The notes under the pieces are model-generated. The model was not told the DNA's origin. It saw nothing but the letters and a program-made list of their open reading frames with translations, and did not search any database. From Hypsibius dujardini (Eukaryota; Tardigrada; Eutardigrada; Parachela; Hypsibiidae), in assembly GCA_001579985.1 (NCBI GenBank), contig LRSR01002697.1, positions 1 through 28,986 on the forward strand: 28,986 nt of DNA. Direction: 5' to 3'. A program made the translations under genes and the position numbers. Shown one piece after another: positions 1-8,016 of the stretch (its first letter is position 1; each line of letters opens with the position of its first letter).

Positions 1-484
1 TTGGCACTCGCATCGATGTTGTGGAGATGAAGTGATGGTGAAGTGACCTTTTTCTGCAGCGCGACGAGAAATAGAAATGAAGCTGCAAGAAGGTTTTATT
101 ACTAAAGGGGTAAATAAAGCGCGCAAAAGATGAGCAAGTAGAAATTTTAGAACAGCAGGAATAATAATTATATAATGATACGCTTTTAACATAAATTCAA
201 GTACCTTTACAAAATTTACGACGACGGATTATTCACGTATCTGTGTGGGTGCTTCTGTTTTCTCTGGTGCTTCTTTATTTAAGTCGAATAATAGTTCCTT
301 ATTTACACTTCAGACGGCAGTTATATGTCCTTGATTCCCATGTTCGACAAACTTTGAGACATTTTACATCTGCCAATTTTAACGTTTGTTGAACGAGCTG
401 AGACTGGGAAGCATTCAGTCTTAAAAAATGCAAGAGGATCGGTAATTACAACTGAGCACTAATATTAAGTCTTTCCGACATCCC

Positions 485-751
485 ATGTCTACGATAGAGA
501 CACAGGGGGCTTTGAATGGTCAAGCTCCGTGCTGGGTTGGCCTATATGTCCGCCCAATTCAAGCAATGCTCAACAACGACCTCGTGCTCGCTATGCGCGA
601 GACTATGAAAGGTAAATTATTCTCGGGTACTCTGTATAAGCCATTTCCGTCGACGCCGGTGCCGCCTGGTATTACAGCTACTGTATCACCGGAAATGGTC
701 AATTGGTCCCGCTTTAGAAGGTGTGACATGCGTGACAATCCTGCGCACTAA
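485..751 (+). CDS. Possible small ORF or exon, unknown product
   Basis: An ATG-initiated frame of 88 codons ending in TAA. The protein has no recognised domain, no signal peptide and no clear membrane segment, and the C-terminal half is rich in proline, threonine and serine. A GT donor-like site (AAAG/GTAAAT, near 610) lies inside the frame, so the first 42 codons could instead be a spliced exon. It lies outside the tetranucleotide repeats that produce most spurious frames here, which is the main reason to list it. No neighbour supports it and it may be chance. Confidence 0.15.
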   Translation: MSTIETQGALNGQAPCWVGLYVRPIQAMLNNDLVLAMRETMKGKLFSGTLYKPFPSTPVPPGITATVSPEMVNWSRFRRCDMRDNPAH

Positions 752-996
752 ACGCCAGAGGAATCGTGAGCAGCTTGTATGGAGGAGAGAAAGTTCACAG
801 AAGTGATAACAGTCAGTTACACGGAAAAACCACAGTCACATGAGAAAAAAAGACCGACACTTATTTTCTGCCGCCAATGTGTGTCACGAACGGAATGTCA
901 CTGAAGGTCATGCAACCGACGAAGAAATTCTCAAAAGGCGGGCTGAGAAACGATCATCGCACTGACCAGGAGCGAGAAGTTTGTTCTGCCGATTTG

Positions 997-1170
997 ATAG
1001 AGAGAGACAGACAGAAAGATAGACAAGACTGACAGACAGATAGACAGACAGACAAACAGACAGACGGACAGACAGGCATGCAGTCAGATAGGCATGCAGT
1101 CAGACAGACAAAGAGACAGATAGAAAGAAAGACTAGCAAACAGCTAAAAACTGACGTACGACAGACAGAA
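997..1170. repeat. Degenerate (GACA)n tract
   Basis: Imperfect GACA/AGAC tetranucleotide units on the plus strand, with interruptions such as GGCATGCAGTCAGATA repeated twice. A shorter TGTC tract in the opposite orientation follows at 1233-1270. Long open frames of Cys-Leu-Ser-Val type through this tract are repeat artefacts. Confidence 0.9.
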
Positions 1171-1860
1171 AGCTGGATGGGAAGCTATGAGATAAGTTCA
1201 TTTAGCATTTATACAGACTTGTGACATCAGCCAGGCGTCTGTCTGTCTCTCTGTTTGTCTGTCTGTCTGCGCGGAAACGGACATAGACACAATCGCATAG
1301 TATTATTCAAGGACGAAACAGTTTAGGCAAGTGCCGTTGGTCGCACCATCAGCTCATTAATTCCAACCAGACATGCAAAACGGCATAATATTCGATAGGA
1401 AAAAGAAAAATTCCTTTTACAACTTAAAGCTCCAAGGTTCGTATGCTAATCTCGAATTACAAAAACGATCGGAAATGAGATTACCATTATCAACACCCAG
1501 CTCATTTTCTCTGCTTCATTCATCAACAACCAGACATGCAAAAAGGGGCGGACGAATAATCAGGATCCCCCAAGATGATTTCCGGAAGAACAGCTGTACA
1601 AAGCGAGAAAGTCGTCCGACCATCTGCCAAGAACCAGTCCGTAAGTTCATATAACATCGATAATTAGGTTGTCCAAGCTCAAGATTAGAAGATTACAAAA
1701 TCAGGCTATATACGCGAGATGATGAAACGGAAAGAGTAGTAAGGCCGAAGGTCAGAGGCGTCGTATCAGCCGGGAGAAACGAAGATGCCTAAGCATCAAC
1801 ATACGGCTCAAATCATTGATCACGACGGACACACTAAGCCACGAGAGATAACGTAGCGGC

Positions 1861-2470
1861 TTATAAATCCAATTGCCGGGACTTTTTCGACTGGATCGCC
1901 TGCAGGATCGGCTGACGTTTGCTCTGATACCGCTGCCGGAGTCCCTCAAATTCCTCCTCCATCTCGCCGTCGAGGTTGGCCATGCGGAGGTGCAGCTCGT
2001 CGTACGGCAGACTGCGGAGAAAGTCAAAGTCGCTCTCGACGAAGGGTTGTGGCTGGGCGCTCGCTCGAATCGGCTGGTAGGTCTTCTGACTGAGGGACAA
2101 CGGGGCTGACGGCTCCGGCCGCGGATGGTGGTGCTGGTGGTGGTGATGGTTGTGGTCACCACTACTGCCGCCGTTGTTGTCGGCAGTCCGGTGGAAGGGG
2201 CTTTCCTCCTTGTCTTTGAAGTGCTGAATGAAGAGCGGGACGTAGGTCTTGTCGGAGGCGTTGATGACGGCGGTGTCGTGCCGCTGCATGGTCGGTTCGC
2301 AGCCGGTCGCCTCGTCGTCCTCGTTGATGATCATCGTGCTGAAATTCTTGGGTGCTGCAAACAATGCAAAAATAAGAACGATTTGAATAAATTCTGAAAT
2401 AGAAGTACGCAGTAGGGCCCGAAAAGAACATGTAGACAGACAGCCAGACAAAGAAACAGACAGACAGAGA

Positions 2471-2513
<43 letters not shown>

Positions 2514-4542
2514 TAGGTGGATAATAAATCAAAACAGAAAAACAAACAAGTAAACTGACAGTAAAGTAGGCAGTAGATGAACATGAAAACAAAGGTAGAG
2601 AAAAATTAAACATAAACAGTTGGCCAAGTCATTCAAAGGGGCAATCGGGCAAATGGGTAGCCGTCGGGAATTACGGATAAAACTTGCAATAGGAATACAG
2701 AGATAGAGAAACACAGAAGAAGAGCAAACGGATGAAGACTTGATAGACATAGACAGACAGACACTTAGCCACTGAGCCAACCAGACAGGTAGACAGGCAG
2801 ATAGACAGACGGGCATGAGGCCTGTCAGAAAGATTGAACAAACAAACAAACAAGCAGAGAGGCAGGTAAAGACCGGCACAGACAGGCTAAAAAGGAGAAA
2901 AGCAAAAGGGCAGACAACGGACATTAAGACGCACTGACATGACATGTGTGATTCTGACTCCTACTTTTTACAAAAGTGGCGCTGTCCACCCGCAAGGTGT
3001 CCGCTTGCTTCTTCATTGTCCCAGCATCATCGCTCTCCCCATCGTCATCTTCATCCTCCGCTGCCACTCCCTCCTCACGCTCACGCACGGCCTCCTCGTG
3101 CTGCATCCTGGAACACTCGTTAATCATATCACTAATCACAGTCGCCAAGCCGCAGTTCTGGATGAACGGGTGATCGAGCAGTTCGACAGCGGTCGCGCGC
3201 TCGTCCGGGTTCTTCACCAGACAACGAGCCACGAAGTCGATGAATTCGGCAGACCAGAGCTCTGGCTGGCGAAAGGTCGGAGCCGGCTTGGCCGGAATGT
3301 GAAACATGGCGCGCATTGGGTGCATGTCGCTATAGGGTGGCTTGCCCTCAGCCATCTCCAGAGCGGTGATGCCGAGAGACCAAATGTCCGCAACAGTGTC
3401 ATATCCAATCTCCTGGATCACTTCCTGAAAATGAAGTTCACGGTCTGAAAGCGTCTAACGCGAATATGTTTCGGTGCTTTCGACGCAGAGAAACAGAGAG
3501 CGACACATAGACAGAAAAAACAATCTACAAACAGACATTCAAAAAGACATTCAGACATTTAGACAGACACTCAAACAGACAAACAGACAGGCAGGTAGGC
3601 AAGCAGAGACAAACAGACAGACAGACAGCCAGACACACAGACAGACAAATAGATAGACCGACAACTGACCGATAGATAACAAGCATCAAACTCTCCAGAA
3701 GTGCACTTACTGGCGCCATCCAGAATGGAGTACTGTAATGGGAGAAATATTCAAAAATTAGTCTATTTGAACAAAGAGCAAGAGGTATGCTCGACGACTG
3801 ACCCAATGAGAGTGTTCCGTTTAGCCATTGTGTCAGTCAACTGACCGGCCACACCGAAGTCGGCCAATTTGGCGCTTCCGTCCGTGTTCAGGAGTATATT
3901 CCCAGCTGCAAAGCAGAACTGCGAGTAAGAACTAAGAACACTCCGTAGAAAAGTAAAGACAACGACAAGCAGACAACTGAAGGGAGACAGAAAGGCAAAT
4001 ATGCAAACAGTTATACGGAAAGCAGGCAGGCAGGCAGGCAGGCAGGCAGATCGACAGACAGACCGACATTTGGACATTCGGACAGAGACAATCAGCAAAT
4101 GCCATGTACCCTTGATGTCGCGATGAATTTTGCGGATATCATGTAGGTACTGTAATCCCTTCAATGTGTCCCGCAGAATAACAGCAATCTCATCCTCCGC
4201 CAGCGTTTTTCTCCGATGTCGAATGGTATCCGACACCGATCCGCCGTCGCAAAACTCCATCACAATCAGCAGTTCACTGTCGCGGAAGTAGCTGCCGTAG
4301 AATTTGACCACGTACGGCGAGTCACACTTCTGCATGATACTGATCTCTTGGATGATCTCCTGGAGGTCCGTGTCCAGCGGCACCTGTTTAATGGCCACCA
4401 CCATGCCGGATTCCTTTTCGATAGCTTTGAAGACGCTGCCGTAGGAGCCTTCACCGAGCTTGCAGATGATGTCGAAGACCTCTTCCGGTTTCCGTTTCAA
4501 ATGGTCCTCACTGAGACGTTTCATCTCCGGTTTCTTTGACAT
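1861..4542 (-). CDS. hpo: Hippo/MST serine-threonine kinase (STK3/STK4 orthologue), complete, five coding exons
   Basis: Core kinase of the Hippo growth-control pathway; family members act with a Salvador-type scaffold to phosphorylate LATS/Warts kinases. Exons on the minus strand: 4542-4110, 3905-3803, 3732-3711, 3424-2965, 2354-1861. Together they make 1512 nt and 503 residues (human MST2 491). Visible residues: glycine loop GEGSYGSV at 30-37, ATP lysine K52, HRD aspartate D142, DFG 160-162, activation-loop threonine T180 followed by PFWMAPE. The kinase domain spans about 22-280, then an acidic linker, a histidine-rich stretch (GDHNHHHHQHHH), and a SARAH dimerisation domain at about 446-503 (FDFLRSL, LRQRYQSKRQPIL). 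All phases agree. The exon 4 donor is read as A/GTAGGA at 2965/2964 because the nearer GTAAAA site breaks the frame. Introns 1-4 carry TGTC/GACA-type repeats. Assignment to Hippo rather than another Ste20 kinase rests on the SARAH domain and the near-identical N-terminus. Confidence 0.97.
2430..2515. repeat. (GACA)n tract in Hippo intron 4
   Basis: Contains a near-perfect run of GACA units at about 2470-2511. The transcript of the minus-strand gene would carry UGUC units. Confidence 0.92.
2740..2890. repeat. Degenerate (GACA)n tract in Hippo intron 4
   Basis: Imperfect GACA/GGCA units, interrupted by AAACAAAC at about 2838-2852. It has the same orientation as the neighbouring tract. Confidence 0.8.
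3490..3665. repeat. (GACA)n tract in Hippo intron 3
   Basis: Imperfect GACA, AACA and GGCA units covering most of the intron between the microexon and exon 4. The orientation again gives UGUC in the Hippo pre-mRNA. Confidence 0.9.
3711..3732 (-). other. hpo: 22-nt microexon of the Hippo kinase gene
   Basis: The exon is bounded by ATTACAG at its 5' side and GTAAGT at its 3' side. It carries one base completing glycine 179 and seven codons for TPFWMAP, including activation-loop T180. Without it, exons 2 and 4 would not join in frame, so it is constitutively required for the kinase activation segment. Confidence 0.93.
4016..4085. repeat. (GGCA)n then GACA tract in Hippo intron 1
   Basis: Seven GGCA units at about 4020-4048, followed by degenerate GACA units. 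It lies in the intron between exon 1 and exon 2 of the Hippo gene. Confidence 0.9.
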
Positions 4543-4724
4543 GTTGCCGTCGAAACTTTAATTGGAAATGGGTTGCGTGATACGATTTTGTCGAAAACTG
4601 CTTTCCCTGTTGAAAGAATACGGGAAATGAAAATCTTGTCCATGGAACGAACTGACAGCCACTGTTACAATGATTGATTGATTGCCCCGACCGTCGCTTA
4701 GTGAATCGAGAGAGGAACAGAATG

Positions 4725-4726
<2 letters not shown>

Positions 4727-4759
<33 letters not shown>

Positions 4760-4760
4760 C
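4727..4760. repeat. (TTGA)n microsatellite
   Basis: About eight near-perfect TTGA units. This is the longest member of a second repeat motif, seen as two to four units near 4672, 4955, 5867, 6720, 6765, 7280, 11448, 13590, 15885, 15940 and 16110. Confidence 0.93.
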
Positions 4761-5741
4761 TAACAAGTGAGCTGGTACAACCAAAACATATTTCGGGTTC
4801 CACAGCGGTGATTTCACAGCTTATGGAACACAAAGCGAAACTTGATTAAACCGAAATCTTTCGCATAGAAATTAAATATGATTCACTTACTAATAGCAGA
4901 TCAGCCTGCGCGGATTTTCCCAAAAGGCAAACATACAGCAGGCTTATGAATGGGTTGATTGGTTGATTGACGTCGCTGAGAACTTCTTTCGTTGAGTTGA
5001 ACCGATCACAAATGGATAATTAATCAACTTCCCCAACCTGCGATCGACATACCTATTTGAAATTCACTCAATCGAGCCCTTACCCTTAAAAGACACCGTA
5101 GTTCGGTGCGCTGACGTGAGAAGTGGATGAAGACAAGGCAGCCAGCAAAACAAGAATGCAACAACCTTATGAAAATGCACTAACAGTCAATTCACTTGAT
5201 TAATTGATCAGCTCGACGAATAGCTGCCACTAGTGATGTTCGAATTCGTCGCTCTCATGTTTCCGTTGGTTAAAATAATTCACTGCATTTTTACCGCATA
5301 CATCAAGTCGCTTTCCAGTACTGACATAAAAATATAACGAATTTATTTTCCGATTAAAAAGAGTTTCATTAAATCGGGGAAAGATTTGGCCTGTACCGTC
5401 TACGTCTAGTGTCTACAGTTGGAAAGACGGAAGCGAAAAATGAAAACATTATTGGCGAATGAATCTCGAGTGAGGTTGGTTAGTTGATTGTAAGTTCTGA
5501 CGAAATTAATCTTGAAGAGTAACAAGTAAACAGACACATTATTGATGGATTGATGCAGTTCCATTTCTTTTATTGTAGTCTTATGGTGAATCTTAATTGC
5601 CTTGTCGGGTAGCGTGGGTTAGACGAAGCTGTGGTCTGTTGGTCGCGTCAAGACAAGCAAACGTAAACGTAGCCCCGCCCAGTCTCTCGGGCGTACAGTC
5701 TAGTAGTAATCTTGTGGTTGTGTGAATGAAAGCTACGCCAG

Positions 5742-5746
5742 CCAAT
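5742..5746 (+). promoter_or_regulatory. Possible CCAAT box
   Basis: GCCAATGG context 474 bases upstream of the ATG of the UPF0239-like gene, with a GC-box-like site about 70 bases before it. A match this short is expected by chance, so this is only a candidate. Confidence 0.2.
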
Positions 5747-6219
5747 GGGCAACCTACGTTTCCATTAGGTGTTCTCCTTCATACGATATCGTACCTCAAG
5801 CCGCCAAAGAGACAAGAAAACTGCCTTAAAGAAACCCAATTAAATTTGCACTAACGCCATCGGTCGATTGATTGATTCCTCCGTCTCGACGTTGTCCTTG
5901 ACCAGTCCTCACTCGTCGTCGCATTTTATTTTCCGGCAGCCGTGGTCTGATGTTTATCGATTTGTTTGACCTGACCCCTCGGTCGGCGCTGGATGCGTCT
6001 CACAACAAAGCTGCACAGAAAATGCTATTTGTTTAGATAAAAATGCGTCCTTGAGGATGACAAATTGAAGGCTGAAGCACATTCAACGTTGATTAACGAG
6101 CCCACGCAATTTATTCTGCGCTTGCAAGCGAAAGATGCCTTATTGTTGCCCACGCATGATGGTTATTTAGCTGCAGCGTCGAAGCATCGGAGATTTGGGT
6201 CAAAGCAAGCAACACCAGC

Positions 6220-6933
6220 ATGGCGGATATCGATTTAAAAGCGCTGGGCATTCTGCAGGAGCCTCTTTGGTGGGAGCCGCTCCTCAACGCGGGTATGATC
6301 TTTGCCGCACTCTTCCAGGTGGTCTGCATCGGGTTTGCCGTTTTTGGGCCGGATTCTCCGTCGGTGGGTCGGGAAAAGTCGGAGGTAAGAGGTTGCAGGA
6401 ACGCGGAATGAATTTTGAAAAATGTCAATTTAAACTGTCAATTCGTCAATCAATGCATGTGGGCTCATGTCATGTCTAGTTTTGCTGCAATAAATCAATC
6501 AACGACTACCTCCCTGGTTATTGTTGCTCGAGAAAATGTAATGAGTTTTGGACTAGTTTGTCATTGTGCCACTTGAATGCAGTCATAGATTCTGTCAAGA
6601 AACTTACACGCATCGTTCATTTTTAGTCTGATGATTCATGATGTGATGGAGACAATAAGTTTGTCAGTTTTTTTCAAATCCAAATCAAATACTGTAACTT
6701 TGAACTGCACATTAAACAATCAATCAATGTATTGAACACAATGACCAGCTAAAACGCACTCAAACTAATCAATCAATGCTTAGCCATCTGTGTGAAAACG
6801 ATGTTTCTTCTTGTAACAGAAGCGCAAACTTTCTACCGGACACCAGCGCGGTGGTAAAGTCTCCCCTTCAACTCTGGCGGATGCACTACCTGTTCGTCGG
6901 AGATCCAAGCACGACAACAAGAAAAGGAGATGA
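6220..6933 (+). CDS. Small single-pass membrane protein, UPF0239/anon-73B1-like, two exons
   Basis: Exons 6220-6384 and 6820-6933 join in phase 0 to give 92 residues. The donor is GAG/GTAAGA and the acceptor AACAG/AAGCGC. The protein has a short polar start, one hydrophobic helix at about 21-43 (with FAALFQVVCIGFAVF), a proline/serine break, and a basic tail ending KKRR. Length, single helix position, the LFQxVCI core and the KKRR end resemble the insect anon-73B1 family (UPF0239) as I recall it; the function of that family is unknown to me. The dibasic C-terminus could act in ER retention, which is inference. The ATG at 6220 is the first of its frame in the exon. The neighbouring Hippo gene is divergent and nothing links the two functionally. 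Confidence 0.75.
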
Positions 6934-7126
6934 AAAGTGAATGTGTGGTGGATTTTTTAGCCTTTTTGCATTTGTAATGGCCCAGAGGTACGATTTACCA
7001 CATATCCCACCTAGCTTTTTTCGTTACTGCTAACTGCATGCTGCATTGTGGATTGCGGTAATTTTTTAAACATGATAATAATACCAAAGGGTGCGACGGA
7101 CTTTTGATAACGTCTACACGCACCTA

Positions 7127-7367
7127 CAGTAAGCGACAGGAAAAAGTTGAATGGAGGGTGCGAGCGATGGGCAAAAGGGGCGGGGCATGGGGTTAGATAA
7201 GCACAATCAGTAAATCAACCAGCAAAGCTGCCCCGCTTCTTTTGTGGTAACTTTAAATCGTTTTAAAGTCACTGCTTGATTAATTGATTGCGTTCAACTA
7301 ACCCCCTGCCCCGCCCCTTTTGTCCATCGCTCGGACCCTCCATTCAACTTTTTCCTGTCGCTTACTG
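7127..7367. mobile_element. Non-autonomous Tc1/mariner-type MITE, 241 bp, flanked by TA
   Basis: Terminal inverted repeats at 7127-7196 and 7298-7367 are 70 bp each, with three mismatches by eye. They begin CAGTAAGCGACAGG, and the element ends in ACTG. A TA dinucleotide sits at each side (7125-7126 and 7368-7369). Terminal CAGT..ACTG with TA target duplication is the signature of Tc1/mariner-related elements. The central 101 bp has no ORF but contains an inner palindrome (ACTTTAAATCGTTTTAAAGT, about 7250-7269) and a short TTGATTAATTGATT run. The close match of the two arms suggests fairly recent insertion. Confidence 0.88.
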
Positions 7368-7489
7368 TACTGTACCTGCGCCGGTATGCGACTTCGAATA
7401 CAACACCTTGTGCATAATTACGTTTTTGGCCTAACTTCTTCGGATCCGAGGTACTATCCCCTAACACGTAGAATGGCTCACAGTTAATA

Positions 7490-7762
7490 CTACGTGGCTA
7501 AATTTGGCTCCACAAAAAACGTCCCCCACGCGTGCAATAAATACGATGCTCGTGTGACTCGATATTTTCGAGCGGGTTTATATTCGCAAGCGCAGCCGGA
7601 AGCGTCAGTGTCACACGGTTTTTGTCGGGCTGCTTTCAACCTGAGCTCCTGCTGAATTTCGGCTCGTCGTCGCGAGTCAACAACTATTTTTTCGTCGCAT
7701 GATTTACACTCGTACTCGTCAAGGGAGACCGCAGTAACTGTACTTCGCGCTCGCAACCACAC
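7490..7762 (-). pseudogene. Possible decayed CGGBP1/BED-like zinc-finger fragment
   Basis: A 90-codon ATG-initiated frame. Its residues 18-48 have a C-x2-C pair (CKSC) followed by RRRAEIQQELRLKAARQK, resembling the C-x2-C...HLxxxxH pattern of CGGBP1-like BED fingers. Both positions where zinc-binding histidines are expected carry other residues, and nothing downstream looks like a transposase. It could be a relic of hAT-transposon-derived sequence, or chance. It lies on the opposite strand to TMLHE, within the likely TMLHE promoter. Confidence 0.2.
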
Positions 7763-8016
7763 CCACCATTTCGGCGAACCCGCAGCAGCCTCTTACTCGA
7801 GTCTGAAGACAGCTGTACAACTTTGATCTAGTACCCGTGTGTCGCAGTCTCGTGTGAAGTCACTTGCCACTGCAGCAGTCTTCGATCGATTTTCACATTA
7901 CGCGCGGTAAAACACTGCCGTCGATTGGATAAATAACGCTTCCCGAAACTGATTTACCCGTTATTTCACTTTGCATCTTATTTTTCCGATCCTTCAATAA
8001 TCCAACAACCGGCATA

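Larger units (their letters stand above)
1..1860. other. Region downstream of the Hippo kinase gene, no certain gene
   Basis: No recognised protein family is seen on either strand. At the left edge there is a possible splice acceptor (pyrimidine tract then CAG at 57-59) followed by a short frame that stops within 15 bases, and an AATAAA at 113-118, so the last exon of a plus-strand gene could enter here; this is weak. An 88-codon ORF lies at 485-751. GACA and TGTC repeats fill about 997-1170 and 1233-1270. A direct repeat links 1351-1380 and 1499-1545. No AATAAA for the Hippo gene was found just below its stop at 1861. Confidence 0.5.
4543..6219. other. Divergent intergenic region between the Hippo gene and the UPF0239-like gene
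   Basis: No gene is seen in 1.7 kb. It should hold the promoters of both genes, which are transcribed away from each other. Visible elements are (TTGA)n runs at 4672-4683 and 4727-4760, scattered TTGATTGA copies near 4955, 5200 and 5867, a GC-box-like CCCCGCCC near 5674, and a CCAAT at 5742-5746. None of these fixes a transcription start. Confidence 0.6.
6934..8016. other. Intergenic region between the UPF0239-like gene and TMLHE
   Basis: About 1.1 kb with no confident gene. It contains the MITE at 7127-7367 and a minus-strand ORF at 7490-7762 with a weak zinc-finger resemblance. The last 250 bases before 8017 should include the TMLHE promoter and 5' leader; no TATA box is evident. Confidence 0.6.

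Noticed and set aside
2125-2397. Plus-strand valine-rich frame
   Set aside because: It is antisense to Hippo exon 5; the valines reflect the His/Asn/Asp-rich codons of the linker.
2941-2971. Alternative Hippo exon 4 donor at TTT/GTAAAA
   Set aside because: It would end exon 4 in phase 0 and reach a stop within eight codons of exon 5; the A/GTAGGA donor keeps the frame through the SARAH domain.
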